A stretch of DNA of 64,000 bases from Microbacterium sp. MF43. GTDB lineage: Bacteria; Actinomycetota; Actinomycetes; Actinomycetales; Microbacteriaceae. Made by a program: the position numbers and the translations under genes. A model generated the notes under the pieces. That model was given only the letters and a program-made list of their open reading frames with translations. It made no database searches and was not told the origin of the DNA. The DNA is taken from the NCBI RefSeq assembly GCF_012847295.1, contig NZ_JABBDY010000003.1, positions 124,001 through 188,000 of the forward strand. Reading direction: 5' to 3'. Of the stretch, positions 37,672-46,863 are shown one piece after another (within the stretch, counting starts at the first letter, position 1; the number at the start of each line of letters is the position of its first letter).

Positions 37672-39150
37672 GTGAGCACTTCCCAGACATCCGGCATCCC
37701 CGATCGGCCGCGCACCCTCGCTGAGAAGGTGTGGGACGACCACCTCGTCGTCAAGGGCGAGGACGGCCAGCCAGATCTGATCTACATCGACCTCCACCTC
37801 GTGCACGAGGTGACCAGTCCGCAGGCGTTCGACGGCCTCCGTGCCGAGGGCCGCCCGGTCCGTCGTCTCGACCTGACGATCGCCACCGAAGACCACAACA
37901 CGCCGACGATCGACATCGACAAGCCGATCGCCGACCTCACGAGCCGGACGCAGATCGAGACGCTCCGCCGCAACGCCGCGGAGTTCGGCGTGCGCCTGCA
38001 CTCCCTCGGCGACAAGGAGCAGGGCATCGTGCACGTCGTCGGGCCCCAGCTCGGCCTCACGATGCCCGGCATCACGGTGGTGTGCGGCGACAGCCACACC
38101 TCGACCCACGGCGCGTTCGGCGCCATGGCGTTCGGCATCGGCACAAGCGAGGTCGAGCACGTCCTCGCGACGCAGACCCTGCCGCTGAAGCCCTTCAAGA
38201 CGATGGCCGTCACGGTCGAGGGCGAGCTGAAGCCGGGCGTCACCGCGAAAGACATCGTGCTGGCGATCATCGCGAAGATCGGCGCCAACGGCGGGCAGGG
38301 CTACGTGCTCGAGTTCCGCGGCAGTGCCATCCGCTCCCTCTCGATGGAGGGCCGCATGACGATCTGCAACATGTCGATCGAGGCGGGGGCGCGCGCCGGC
38401 ATGGTCGCTCCCGACGACATCACGTTCGACTACGTGAAGGGGCGCGACCACGCGCCCACCGGTCAGGACTGGGACGACGCCGTCGCCTACTGGCGCACGC
38501 TTCCGAGCGACGAGGGCGCCGTCTACGACGCCGAGGTCTATCTCGACGCGAACGAGCTCGAGCCGTTCGTCACGTGGGGGACGAACCCCGGTCAGGGTGT
38601 CTCGCTGTCGGGCGTCGTGCCGACACCCGACGACATCGCCGATCCCAATGAACGCGCGGCCGCCGAGCGGGCGCTCGATTACATGGACCTCGCGCCCGGA
38701 ACGCCTCTGAAGGCCGTTCCCGTCGACGCTGTCTTCATGGGCTCGTGCACCAACAGCCGCATCGAGGATCTCCGCGCGTTCGCCTCGGTGATCAGAGGTC
38801 GCACGAAGGCGGAGAACGTCCGCGTGATGGTCGTTCCCGGCTCGGCACGCGTGCGGCTCGAAGCCGAGGCCGAGGGCCTCGACAGGATCTTCACGGAGTT
38901 CGGCGCCGAATGGCGCTTCGCAGGGTGCTCGATGTGCCTGGGCATGAACCCCGATCAGCTCGCTCCGGGGGAGCGCTGTGCGTCGACGAGCAACCGCAAC
39001 TTCGAAGGGCGACAGGGCAAGGGCGGCCGCACCCATCTGGTGTCGCCGCTCGTCGCCGCCGCCACGGCGGTTCGAGGGACGCTGTCGAGCCCGAGCGACC
39101 TCGATCCCATTCCGTCGGAGACGACCGTCGCGGCGGGAGCGGAGGCCTGA
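37672..39150 (+). CDS. leuC: 3-Isopropylmalate dehydratase large subunit
   Basis: With LeuD, isomerises 2- to 3-isopropylmalate. 492 residues of the aconitase fold. The [4Fe-4S] cysteines are in [13 protein letters not shown] and [10 protein letters not shown] (CxxC), and [14 protein letters not shown] lies in the N-terminal half. GTG 37672 has the SD AGAGGAGA. The long leader (about 126 nt) contains the leucine leader peptide, so expression probably responds to leucine supply. leuD begins 1 bp after the stop. Confidence 0.95.
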   Translation: MSTSQTSGIPDRPRTLAEKVWDDHLVVKGEDGQPDLIYIDLHLVHEVTSPQAFDGLRAEGRPVRRLDLTIATEDHNTPTIDIDKPIADLTSRTQIETLRRNAAEFGVRLHSLGDKEQGIVHVVGPQLGLTMPGITVVCGDSHTSTHGAFGAMAFGIGTSEVEHVLATQTLPLKPFKTMAVTVEGELKPGVTAKDIVLAIIAKIGANGGQGYVLEFRGSAIRSLSMEGRMTICNMSIEAGARAGMVAPDDITFDYVKGRDHAPTGQDWDDAVAYWRTLPSDEGAVYDAEVYLDANELEPFVTWGTNPGQGVSLSGVVPTPDDIADPNERAAAERALDYMDLAPGTPLKAVPVDAVFMGSCTNSRIEDLRAFASVIRGRTKAENVRVMVVPGSARVRLEAEAEGLDRIFTEFGAEWRFAGCSMCLGMNPDQLAPGERCASTSNRNFEGRQGKGGRTHLVSPLVAAATAVRGTLSSPSDLDPIPSETTVAAGAEA

Positions 39151-39151
39151 C

Positions 39152-39748
39152 ATGGACAAGTTCACGACTCACACCGGGGTGGCCGCGCCGCTGCGGCGCT
39201 CTGCGGTCGACACCGACCAGATCATCCCGGCGGTGTACCTCAAGCGCGTGACGAAGACCGGCTTCGAGGACGCGCTCTTCGCGAACTGGCGGCAGGACCC
39301 CGAATTCGTCCTGAACCAGCCCGCCTATGCCGGGGCGAGCATCCTCGTCGCCGGACCCGACTTCGGCACCGGCTCCAGCCGCGAGCACGCGGTCTGGGCG
39401 CTGCGCGACTTCGGCTTCAGAGTGGTGCTCAGCCCGAAGTTCGCCGACATCTTCCGCGGGAACGCCGGCAAGCAGGGACTGGTCACGGGAGTCATCTCCG
39501 AGGCCGACCTCGAAGCGGTGTGGGCGGCCATCGAGGCCGATCCGGGCGTGAACATGACGGTCGATCTCGAGGCGCGAACCGCGGCGATCGGCGATCGCGA
39601 GCTCGCATTCGACATCGACGATTACACTAGGTGGCGGCTTCTCGAAGGGCTCGACGACATCGGGCTCACGCTGCGCAGCGAAGAACGAATCGCGCAGTTC
39701 GAGGCTCGCCGCGAGGCTTGGCGGCCGCGGACGCTTCCCGTTCCGTAA
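39152..39748 (+). CDS. leuD: 3-Isopropylmalate dehydratase small subunit
   Basis: 198 residues. The swivel domain carries [14 protein letters not shown] near the start and the substrate-binding [17 protein letters not shown]. It starts 1 bp after leuC, so it is translationally coupled. murA follows 75 bp downstream with its own weak SD and may be cotranscribed. Confidence 0.95.
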   Translation: MDKFTTHTGVAAPLRRSAVDTDQIIPAVYLKRVTKTGFEDALFANWRQDPEFVLNQPAYAGASILVAGPDFGTGSSREHAVWALRDFGFRVVLSPKFADIFRGNAGKQGLVTGVISEADLEAVWAAIEADPGVNMTVDLEARTAAIGDRELAFDIDDYTRWRLLEGLDDIGLTLRSEERIAQFEARREAWRPRTLPVP

Positions 39749-39823
39749 GCCAGGACCGACGCCCGACCCCGGCGCCGGATCCGCCCCAGCCGTCCCTCGA
39801 ACACACCAAGTGAGGTCCACCGG

Positions 39824-41191
39824 ATGAAGTCCGCTCTCAGCGTTACGCCCACCCCTCCCGCCGGTGGCGAACCGGCCGGCGAGGTCCTCGCGATCCGCGG
39901 CGGGCGTCCGCTGACCGGACGCGTCGAGGTCAAGGGCGCCAAGAACCTCGTGACCAAGGCGATGGTGGCGGCCCTCCTGGGTGAGACGACGAGCACGCTC
40001 CACGACGTCCCGGACATCAGCGACGTGCAGGTCGTGCGCTCGCTGCTGGAAGTCCACGGCGTGAAGGTATGGGACGGCGAGACCGACGGCACGCTCCACT
40101 TCGATCCCAGCGGCGCCGTCGCGGCGCACTTCGAGGCGATCGACGCGCACGCCGGCGCGTCGCGCATTCCGATCCTGTTCTGCGGACCGCTGCTCCACCT
40201 TCTGGGCGAGGCGCTCATCCCCGACCTCGGCGGCTGCCGCATCGGCGACCGTCCGATCAACTTCCACATGGACGCGCTGCGCGCGTTCGGCGCGATCGTC
40301 GACAAGAGCTACGAGGGCATCCGGATCACGGCACCGAACGGTCTCCACGGCGCGAACATCCACCTTCCGTACCCGAGCGTGGGCGCGACGGAGCAGGTGC
40401 TGCTGACCGCTGTCAAGGCGAAGGGCACGACCGAGCTGCGCAACGCGGCGATCGAGCCCGAGATCATGGATCTCATCGCGGTCCTGCAGAAGATGGGCGC
40501 GATCATCTCCTACGAGCCGAACCGCGTCATCCTGATCGAGGGCGTCGACGAGCTGCGCGGGTACGACCACCGGGCGATCTTCGACCGCAACGAGGCCGCG
40601 TCGTGGGCCTGCGCCGCGCTGGCCACGGACGGCGACATCTTCGTCGGCGGCGCCAAGCAGCAGGAGATGCTCACCTTCCTCAACGTCTTCCGCAAGGCGG
40701 GCGGCTGGTTCGACATCCACGAGGACGGCATCCAGTTCCGCCGGGGCGGTGCGCTCAAGCCGGTGATGGTCGAGACCGACGTGCACCCGGGCTTCATGAC
40801 GGACTGGCAGCAGCCGCTGATCGTGGCTCTCACGCAGGCCGAGGGGGAGTCGGTCGTGCACGAGACGGTGTACGAGAACCGGCTGGGATTCACCCAGGCC
40901 CTCAACCAGATGGGCGCCGACATCGTCGTGCACCCGCACGGCATCGATGCGCCGAACCGCCGCGTCGGCCGGCGCGAGCTGGAGCAGGCGGCCGTGATCA
41001 ACGGTCCCACGCCGCTTCACGGTGCGGACGTCGTCGTGCCCGACCTGCGCGGCGGCTACAGCTACGTGATCGCGGCCCTCGCGGCGCAGGGCGAGTCGAT
41101 CGTCCGCAACGTGGGGATCATCCGCCGCGGCTACGAGAAGTTCCTCACCAAGCTCGACACGCTCGGCGCCGACTTCGACGTCATCGGATAG
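39824..41191 (+). CDS. murA: UDP-N-acetylglucosamine 1-carboxyvinyltransferase
   Basis: Transfers enolpyruvate from PEP to UDP-GlcNAc, the first committed step of peptidoglycan synthesis. 455 residues, about 35 longer than the usual 420, mostly in an N-terminal Pro/Gly-rich extension. The active-site cysteine is C138 in GGCRIGDRP, the residue alkylated by fosfomycin. KGAKNLVTKAMVAALL near residue 42 matches the conserved K-N motif. It ends 4 bp before plsC, opening a run of envelope genes. Confidence 0.93.
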   Translation: MKSALSVTPTPPAGGEPAGEVLAIRGGRPLTGRVEVKGAKNLVTKAMVAALLGETTSTLHDVPDISDVQVVRSLLEVHGVKVWDGETDGTLHFDPSGAVAAHFEAIDAHAGASRIPILFCGPLLHLLGEALIPDLGGCRIGDRPINFHMDALRAFGAIVDKSYEGIRITAPNGLHGANIHLPYPSVGATEQVLLTAVKAKGTTELRNAAIEPEIMDLIAVLQKMGAIISYEPNRVILIEGVDELRGYDHRAIFDRNEAASWACAALATDGDIFVGGAKQQEMLTFLNVFRKAGGWFDIHEDGIQFRRGGALKPVMVETDVHPGFMTDWQQPLIVALTQAEGESVVHETVYENRLGFTQALNQMGADIVVHPHGIDAPNRRVGRRELEQAAVINGPTPLHGADVVVPDLRGGYSYVIAALAAQGESIVRNVGIIRRGYEKFLTKLDTLGADFDVIG

Positions 41192-41195
41192 CCCG

Positions 41196-41963
41196 GTGAC
41201 TCCCTCGTCCCCGATGCCGCCGGCGTCACGAGAGAAGACGCGCCCGAGCGTCTTCTGGCCGATCGCCGCGATCGCCGCCCCCCTCATCGCGCTGCTGTTC
41301 AAGCTCCAGATCGAAGGCGCCGAGAAGCTCCCGCGCGAGGGTGCGTACGTCCTCGCGCCCAATCACTACTCCGAGGCCGATCCGCTCGCCGTCGCCCTGG
41401 CGGTCTGGAAGGCCGGTCGTGCACCGCGCTTCATGGCCAAGGAGAGCCTCTTCCGCGTCCCCGTGCTCGGATGGGTACTCCGGGTGACGGGCATGGTGCC
41501 GGTCGCGCGCTCCTCGTCGGCGGCGTCGGCTCGGCAGACGCTCGAGACCTCCGAGACTCTTGTGCGGCTCGGCCGGGGCGTGATCGTCTACCCGGAGGGC
41601 ACGCTCACACGCGAGCCGGCGCTCTGGCCGATGCGCGGGAAGACCGGTGCTGTGCGTCTCGCGCTGGCCGACGACATCCCGGTCATCCCCATGGCGCATT
41701 GGGGCGTGCAGCAGGTCATGCCGCGCTACGGCAAGCTGAAGCTGTGGCCGCTCCGTCGTCGCGTGCGGGTGATCTTCGGTGACCCGGTCGATCTGTCGTC
41801 CTTCAGAGGCGCCGGGCAGTCCGCGAACCTCATCGCCGCGACCGACCGTGTCATGGCAGACATCGCCCGGCTGCTCTCGCGACTGCGCGACGAGCCCGCC
41901 CCGGCCGAACGCTGGAATCCGGCGGACCATGGTCAGAAGGAGACGGGCCGCCTTGAGTCGTAG
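41196..41963 (+). CDS. plsC: 1-Acyl-sn-glycerol-3-phosphate acyltransferase
   Basis: Acylates lysophosphatidic acid to phosphatidic acid. 255 residues with the catalytic HX4D motif in APNHYSEADPLAVAL near residue 58, FRVPVLGWVLRVTGMVPVAR, and the glycerol-phosphate-binding YPEGTLT. One hydrophobic segment near the N-terminus anchors it to the membrane. It starts at GTG 41196, 4 bp after murA, and overlaps the start of gpsA. Confidence 0.9.
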   Translation: MTPSSPMPPASREKTRPSVFWPIAAIAAPLIALLFKLQIEGAEKLPREGAYVLAPNHYSEADPLAVALAVWKAGRAPRFMAKESLFRVPVLGWVLRVTGMVPVARSSSAASARQTLETSETLVRLGRGVIVYPEGTLTREPALWPMRGKTGAVRLALADDIPVIPMAHWGVQQVMPRYGKLKLWPLRRRVRVIFGDPVDLSSFRGAGQSANLIAATDRVMADIARLLSRLRDEPAPAERWNPADHGQKETGRLES

Positions 41964-43089
41964 ACAGGATGCCTCTCGCCCGCGCGTCGCCGTCATCGGC
42001 GCCGGCAGCTGGGGGACCACGTTCGGAAAGATCCTCGCCGACGGCGGCGCCACCGTCACGATGTGGGCGCGACGGCCGGAGCTCGCCAGCGAGATCCACG
42101 AAGCCAAGCGGAACAGCCAGTACCTGCCCGGCATCAACCTGCCGCGCAGCATGCGTGCGACCCACCATCTGTCCGAGGCGCTGGAGGGCGCCGAGCAGGT
42201 GTACCTGTCGATTCCCAGCCAGGCGGTTCGACAGAACCTGAAGGCGGTCCGCCCGCTCGTCTCGCGCAGCGATGTGCCGATCGTGTCGCTGATGAAGGGC
42301 GTCGAGCGACGCACCGGCCTGCGGATGAGTGAGGTCATCGAGCAGGAGCTGCACTGCGATCCTGCCCGGATCGCCGTGGCATCCGGACCCAACCTCGCCC
42401 TCGAGATCGCACGGGAGCAGCCCACCGCTGCCGTGATCTCGTCGACGAGCCAGGAGACCGCCGACGCGGTGGCCCGGCGTGCGCGCAACGACTACTTCCG
42501 CACGTTCGTGAACACCGACGTGATCGGTACCGAGTTCGGCGGTGTGCTGAAGAACCTCATCGCCGTCGCCATCGGGATCGTCGACGGCGTGGGCTACGGC
42601 GAGAACACGAAGGCCTCGATCATCACGCGCGGGCTCGTCGAGATGACCGACTTCGCGGTCGCGTTCGGGGCGCACCCCGAGACGCTGCAAGGCCTCGCCG
42701 GGCTCGGCGACCTGATCGCGACGTGCCAGTCGCCCCTCAGCCGCAACAACACCGCTGGGCGCCTGCTCGGCCAGGGCTACCGCTTCGACGACGTCGTCAA
42801 GCAGATGAACCAGACGGCAGAGGGGCTCGCCTCGGTCGCACCGATCCTTCAGCTCGCGCGCGAGGTCGGCGTCGACATGCCGATCGTCGAGCAGGTGAAG
42901 ATGGTGCTCGACGGAACCATGAACCCGCGCGACATCGCGCCGCATCTGACGACGGACGACGACACCCCCAAGGGCGAGAGGACGCAGAATGGACAGGCCG
43001 GCGGTGGCGGTGCTCTTTGGCGGTCGATCCAGCGAGCACTCGATCAGTTCCGCAACGGCGGGCGGGGTGCTTCGGGCGATCGATCGTGA
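41953..43089 (+). CDS. gpsA: Glycerol-3-phosphate dehydrogenase [NAD(P)+]
   Basis: Reduces dihydroxyacetone phosphate to glycerol-3-phosphate for phospholipids. VAVIGAGSWGTTFGKIL is the dinucleotide-binding loop, SLMKGVE and KNLIAVAIGIVDG contain catalytic lysines, and RGLVEM follows. I chose TTG 41953 because AGAAGGAG is 10 nt upstream; ATG 41929 in frame would add eight basic residues. Odd: the frame runs 101 bp into ddl, giving 378 residues against about 335-345 usual, with a Gly/Arg-rich tail after GERTQNGQ. Confidence 0.9.
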   Translation: MSRRQDASRPRVAVIGAGSWGTTFGKILADGGATVTMWARRPELASEIHEAKRNSQYLPGINLPRSMRATHHLSEALEGAEQVYLSIPSQAVRQNLKAVRPLVSRSDVPIVSLMKGVERRTGLRMSEVIEQELHCDPARIAVASGPNLALEIAREQPTAAVISSTSQETADAVARRARNDYFRTFVNTDVIGTEFGGVLKNLIAVAIGIVDGVGYGENTKASIITRGLVEMTDFAVAFGAHPETLQGLAGLGDLIATCQSPLSRNNTAGRLLGQGYRFDDVVKQMNQTAEGLASVAPILQLAREVGVDMPIVEQVKMVLDGTMNPRDIAPHLTTDDDTPKGERTQNGQAGGGGALWRSIQRALDQFRNGGRGASGDRS

Positions 43090-44074
43090 TCGCTATCGCG
43101 TGATCCCGGTGGGGATCACGCGAGAGGGCGTCTTCGTGCTCGAGGACGACGATCCCGACAAGTTCGCTCTCGACGCCGATCGGCTGCCGGAGGTGCGCGA
43201 CAACGGCACGCGCGTGCTGTGGCCGGAGGTCGGCGATCGGGTGCTCCGCGTCCGCCGCGCCGACGGCGCCGTGGACGAGCTCGGCCGCCTGGACGTCGTG
43301 CTCCCCATCCTTCACGGCGTTCACGGCGAGGACGGCACGATCCAGGGCTTCTTCGACACCCTCGAGATCCCCTACGCAGGTGGCGGGGTGCTCGACTCGG
43401 CGCTGTGCATGGACAAGCACTTCATGAAGATCGTGCTGGAAGCCGCCGGAGTGCCGGTCGCGCCGTGGGTGACCGTGACACGCCGACGCTGGGAGACCGA
43501 TCCGGCGGGCGTCCAGGCCGATGCCGCCAGGCTCGGAGAGCCGACCTTCGTCAAGCCGGCGCGCGCGGGCTCGAGCGTGGGGGTCTCCAAGGTGCACGAC
43601 CCCTCCGAGTTCGCCGCCGCGCTCGAGCTGGCCTTCGATGAGGACGACAAGGTCCTCATCGAGTCGGCGATCGTGGGCCGAGAGGTCGAGGTCGCCGTTC
43701 TCGAGGGTCGTCGCGGCGGGCCGACGCGCGCATCCCTGCCCGGCGAGATCGTGCTGACGACGCGGGAGTTCTACGATTTCGAGGGCAAGTACCTCGGTGG
43801 CGACGGCGCCGATGTCGTGTGCCCGGCCGACCTGACCGGGGACGAGATCGCAGCGATCCAGGAGATGGGCGTGCGGGCGTTCGAGGCCGTGGACGGACGC
43901 GGGCTCGCGCGCGTCGACTTCTTCCTGACGAACGGGGGCCTGTTCGTCAACGAGCTCAACACGATGCCGGGCTTCACTCCGATCTCGATGTTCCCCAAGT
44001 GCTGGATCGCGTCCGGGCTCACCTACCCGGAGCTGATCACCGAGCTCATCGACACCGCGCTCGAGCGGGCCTGA
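42989..44074 (+). CDS. ddl: D-alanine--D-alanine ligase
   Basis: Joins two D-alanines for the peptidoglycan stem peptide. 361 residues of the ATP-grasp fold: VAVLFGGRSSEHSISSATAGGV at the N-terminus, PILHGVHGEDGTIQGFFDTL, FVKPARAGSSVGVSKV, and the Mg ligands near FVNELNTMPGFTPISM. ATG 42989 has a weak SD (GAGAGGA) and lies inside the gpsA frame. It continues the murA-plsC-gpsA envelope operon. Confidence 0.94.
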   Translation: MDRPAVAVLFGGRSSEHSISSATAGGVLRAIDRDRYRVIPVGITREGVFVLEDDDPDKFALDADRLPEVRDNGTRVLWPEVGDRVLRVRRADGAVDELGRLDVVLPILHGVHGEDGTIQGFFDTLEIPYAGGGVLDSALCMDKHFMKIVLEAAGVPVAPWVTVTRRRWETDPAGVQADAARLGEPTFVKPARAGSSVGVSKVHDPSEFAAALELAFDEDDKVLIESAIVGREVEVAVLEGRRGGPTRASLPGEIVLTTREFYDFEGKYLGGDGADVVCPADLTGDEIAAIQEMGVRAFEAVDGRGLARVDFFLTNGGLFVNELNTMPGFTPISMFPKCWIASGLTYPELITELIDTALERA

Positions 44075-44092
44075 GCGGGCTTTCACGACGGG

Positions 44093-44566
44093 TCAGCCGG
44101 AGGCTGGTCCGCGCTCGAGACAGGTCGACCCGTCGGCCGGGAGCTGCGCGACGAGCGTGGACAGAGCGTCGAGGACGTCGGCGCTCGAGACGACGTCGTT
44201 GTCGAGGTACACCTCCACGGCCGGCACTCGCCCGAAGCTGGTGACCCGATACGAGGGAGCCTCCGACTCGTCGATCACCCAGTCGACCCCGTTGACGGTC
44301 TGGCAGGGAAGCGTCGTCGGGCCGATCGGCTCGACCCCGCACGTGAACAGGACGGCCGCCGGGTCGCCCCACGCGCCCGTCGCCTGGGCGTCGGTCCAGC
44401 GGCGCGGTTCGCCGGCGAGGGTGCCGGGCAGGCGAACCGTCAGGTCGGCGCACGCCGGGTCGTCGGCGTCGGGCGCGGGCTGCATCGAGACGGTGCCGGC
44501 GCAGCCGGTCAGGGCGATCGCTGCGACGACCACGAGAGAGGCGGCGGCACGGGAGCGGCGGGGCAC
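44093..44566 (-). CDS. DUF3515 family lipoprotein
   Basis: 157 residues. The signal peptide ends in the lipobox ALTGC (cysteine about residue 22). The mature domain carries ADLTVRLPGTL, RRWTDAQATGAWGDPAAVLFTCGV, and a C-terminal cysteine (DGSTCLERG), so a disulfide is plausible. This family often sits next to thiL in actinobacteria; function unknown. GTG 44566 lies 6 nt after TAGGCT (44573-44578, minus strand), so it is probably leaderless. Convergent with ddl. Confidence 0.85.
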   Translation of the reverse strand: MPRRSRAAASLVVVAAIALTGCAGTVSMQPAPDADDPACADLTVRLPGTLAGEPRRWTDAQATGAWGDPAAVLFTCGVEPIGPTTLPCQTVNGVDWVIDESEAPSYRVTSFGRVPAVEVYLDNDVVSSADVLDALSTLVAQLPADGSTCLERGPASG

Positions 44567-44572
44567 CCATCC

Positions 44573-44578
44573 AGCCTA
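44573..44578 (-). promoter_or_regulatory. -10 element of the leaderless DUF3515 gene
   Basis: TAGGCT on the minus strand ends 6 nt before GTG 44566. Confidence 0.55.
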
Positions 44579-44610
44579 AGCCGCGGGGAGGCCGGCCGAT
44601 CGCGCGACGG

Positions 44611-44616
44611 TAGCGT
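44611..44616 (+). promoter_or_regulatory. -10 element of leaderless thiL
   Basis: TAGCGT ends 6 nt before GTG 44623. Together with the divergent -10 at 44573-44578 it packs two promoters into a 56-bp gap. Confidence 0.55.
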
Positions 44617-44622
44617 GGACGT

Positions 44623-45618
44623 GTGACCGACCCGCAACCCGATCCCACCGTCGGCGAGCTCTCCGAGGGCGCGATCCTCCGGCGGATCCTCGACCGGCTG
44701 GGTCCCTCGCGCGCGCAGGTCGGGCCGGGCGACGATGCCGCCGTCCTGGAGACGCCGGACGGCCGCGTCGTGGCGACCGTCGACACACTCGTGCACGGCC
44801 CGGACTTCCGCCTGGCCTGGTCGAGCGCGTTCGACCTCGGGTGGAAGGCCGCCGCCGTCAACCTGGCCGACGTCGCTGCGATGGGCGCACGTCCGATCGC
44901 TCTCCTCGTGGCCCTTGCGATGCCCGACGCGACGCGGATCTCCTTCGTCGAGGGCCTCGCGGCGGGCCTGCGCGCGGCGTGCGACCAACTGGCCCCCGGA
45001 TGCGACGTCGAAGGCGGCGACCTCACGGTGTCCGACACCCTCACGATCGCGGTGACGGCGCTCGGCTCACTCGACGGACGCGCTCCGGTGCTGCGGTCGG
45101 GCGCCCGTGCCGGCGATGTCGTCGCCGTCGCGGGAGCGCTCGGGCACGCGGCACGCGGCCTCGAGCTGCTGTTCGCGCGATTCACGGATGCCTCGGCCGC
45201 CCCCACGCCGGTCGATCCGACCCTGCTCTCCGCCGACGAGCGCGCGTGCCTGGATGTGCAGCTGCGCCCGCGGCCTCCCGTCGCTCTCGGCGCGGCGGCG
45301 GCCGACGCCGGCGCGACGGCGATGATGGATGTGTCGGACGGGCTCGTTCTCGATGCGTCGCGGCTGGCCGCGGCATCCGGTGTCTCGGTCCTGCTCGACG
45401 CAGCGGCGCTGGGTCCCGATGTCGCCTCTGCGCTGGCGGGCGGCGAGGATCACGCGCTCTTGGCGACCTTCCCCCCGGAGCGGACGCTGCCCGAAGGGTT
45501 CCGGCGCATCGGCCACGCGGCCCCGCGCGGAGACCACGACGTGCTCGTCGACGGCGTGCCCCACGACGGTCGCGGCGGCTGGGATCCCTACCGCGACTGG
45601 GACTCCCGCACCGGCTGA
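44623..45618 (+). CDS. thiL: Thiamine-monophosphate kinase
   Basis: Phosphorylates thiamine monophosphate to thiamine diphosphate. 331 residues of the PurM/ThiL fold: VGPGDDAAVLETPDG binds ATP/Mg, then SSAFDLGWKAAAVNLADVAAMGARP, DVEGGDLTVSDT and MDVSDGLVLDASRLA. GTG 44623 follows the leaderless spacing. Divergent from DUF3515 and convergent with rsmD, whose stop is 2 bp away. No thiamine riboswitch can exist on a leaderless transcript. Confidence 0.94.
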   Translation: MTDPQPDPTVGELSEGAILRRILDRLGPSRAQVGPGDDAAVLETPDGRVVATVDTLVHGPDFRLAWSSAFDLGWKAAAVNLADVAAMGARPIALLVALAMPDATRISFVEGLAAGLRAACDQLAPGCDVEGGDLTVSDTLTIAVTALGSLDGRAPVLRSGARAGDVVAVAGALGHAARGLELLFARFTDASAAPTPVDPTLLSADERACLDVQLRPRPPVALGAAAADAGATAMMDVSDGLVLDASRLAAASGVSVLLDAAALGPDVASALAGGEDHALLATFPPERTLPEGFRRIGHAAPRGDHDVLVDGVPHDGRGGWDPYRDWDSRTG

Positions 45619-45619
45619 G

Positions 45620-46183
45620 TCAGCCTTCCGCGACCGCCCACCACAGGGTGGTGTCGCCGTAGCTCTTGGACCGATCGGCGATCAGTCCTGTCGGAAGGGC
45701 GGGCTCCGGGGAGCGCTTGGCGCGCTCCACCACGACGATCGCGTTCTCCGAGAGCGCCGGAACCAGCAGCTCGAGGACGGCGGTGAGCTCGTGCTCGGGG
45801 AGGTCGTACGGCGGATCGACGAACACCAGATCGTACGGGCCACGGGGGACGTGCAGGTAGCCGGCCGCCGACGTGCGATGGACCGCGATCGGCCCGTCGC
45901 GCGCGATCGCCTTGCCTACGCGCACGGCGTTGCGCTGGACGGCGGATGCCGCACGCGGAGCCTTCTCGACGAGATCGGCCCGCGCCGCTCCGCGGCTCAT
46001 CGCCTCGAGACCCAGCGCACCCGAGCCGGCGTAGAGATCCAGCACCGCGGCGCCGCGAATCGCGTCGGCGGACTCCAGCGCGCCGAAAAGGGACTCCCGC
46101 ACGCGGTCGCTCGTCGGGCGTGTGCCGGCATCGGGCACCTCGAGCGTGAGCGAGCCGGCCCGGCCGGAGATGATGCGCGTCAC
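45620..46183 (-). CDS. rsmD: 16S rRNA (guanine(966)-N2)-methyltransferase
   Basis: 187 residues of the SAM-dependent fold. MTRIISGRAGSLTLEVP and RPTSDRVRESLFGAL are the RsmD-type N-terminus, VLDLYAGSGALGLEAMSRG binds SAM, and VDPPYDL is the catalytic DPPY motif. GTG 46183 lies 6 nt after TATCGT (46190-46195, minus strand). In many actinobacteria it neighbours recG and coaD, as here. Confidence 0.93.
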   Translation of the reverse strand: MTRIISGRAGSLTLEVPDAGTRPTSDRVRESLFGALESADAIRGAAVLDLYAGSGALGLEAMSRGAARADLVEKAPRAASAVQRNAVRVGKAIARDGPIAVHRTSAAGYLHVPRGPYDLVFVDPPYDLPEHELTAVLELLVPALSENAIVVVERAKRSPEPALPTGLIADRSKSYGDTTLWWAVAEG

Positions 46184-46189
46184 ACGCCC

Positions 46190-46195
46190 ACGATA
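46190..46195 (-). promoter_or_regulatory. -10 element of leaderless rsmD
   Basis: TATCGT on the minus strand ends 6 nt before GTG 46183. Confidence 0.5.
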
Positions 46196-46205
46196 TCCCG
46201 CGGGA

Positions 46206-46790
46206 TCAGGGTGCGATCGGCGTCGGGTTCTCGTCGCGGAGGCGAGGCTCGGTGCGACGCTCGGGCCGGAGACCCGACTTGTCCGCGTAGAAGGCGCGGA
46301 TGACGTCCATGTCGGCGGCGACGTCGCCCGTGAGCTCGATCGTCGGCCCCAGTCCTGTGGTCATCGTGGTGCGGTCGACATAGCCCAGCGTCACGGGGAG
46401 GCCCGCCTCGCGGGCGATCCGGTAGAAGCCCGACTTCCAGTAGCCGCTGCCGCCGCGCGTCCCCTCCGGCGTGACGACGAGTCCGAACTCCTCGCCTCCG
46501 CGGATCCGGGCGACGACGTCGGCGACGACGCTCGAGGGATCGGAGCGGTTCACGGGAATCCCGCCCAGTCGCCTCATGATCGGCCCCCGCCAGCCCCGGA
46601 AGAGGCTGGACTTGCCCAGCCAGCGCACAGGGATCCCGAGGCGCCACGCGATGCCCAGCATGAGGACGAAGTCCCAGTTCGACGTGTGCGGCACACCGAG
46701 GAGCAGGGTGGGACGCCCGGGTGCGGGTTCCGTGGAGAGGGTCCAGCGACTGCAGGCCCAATAGATGCGGGAGACGAGTCGTCGGAGCAT
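46206..46790 (-). CDS. Lysophospholipid acyltransferase-family protein
   Basis: 194 residues of the LPLAT fold: the HX4D motif is GVPHTSNWDFVLM near residue 35, and VVTPEGTRGG is the second block. It lacks an obvious membrane helix, and the HTSNWD form is typical of a subgroup of uncertain substrate, distinct from PlsC at 41196. ATG 46790 lies 6 nt after TAGCGT (46797-46802, minus strand). Divergent from recG. Confidence 0.85.
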   Translation of the reverse strand: MLRRLVSRIYWACSRWTLSTEPAPGRPTLLLGVPHTSNWDFVLMLGIAWRLGIPVRWLGKSSLFRGWRGPIMRRLGGIPVNRSDPSSVVADVVARIRGGEEFGLVVTPEGTRGGSGYWKSGFYRIAREAGLPVTLGYVDRTTMTTGLGPTIELTGDVAADMDVIRAFYADKSGLRPERRTEPRLRDENPTPIAP

Positions 46791-46796
46791 CCCGCC

Positions 46797-46802
46797 ACGC
46801 TA
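46797..46802 (-). promoter_or_regulatory. -10 element of the leaderless acyltransferase gene
   Basis: TAGCGT on the minus strand ends 6 nt before ATG 46790. Confidence 0.55.
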
Positions 46803-46851
46803 CGCGCGTCGGCTGGGGGTCCGCCGACAGGCGGGCGTCGCCGGGCGAACC

Positions 46852-46857
46852 TAGACT
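46852..46857 (+). promoter_or_regulatory. -10 element of leaderless recG
   Basis: TAGACT ends 6 nt before ATG 46864. Confidence 0.6.
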
Positions 46858-46863
46858 CGTCGC

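Noticed and set aside
44567-44622. TPP riboswitch for thiL
   Set aside because: The gap is 56 bp and is filled by two divergent -10 elements with leaderless starts, so there is no room for an aptamer.
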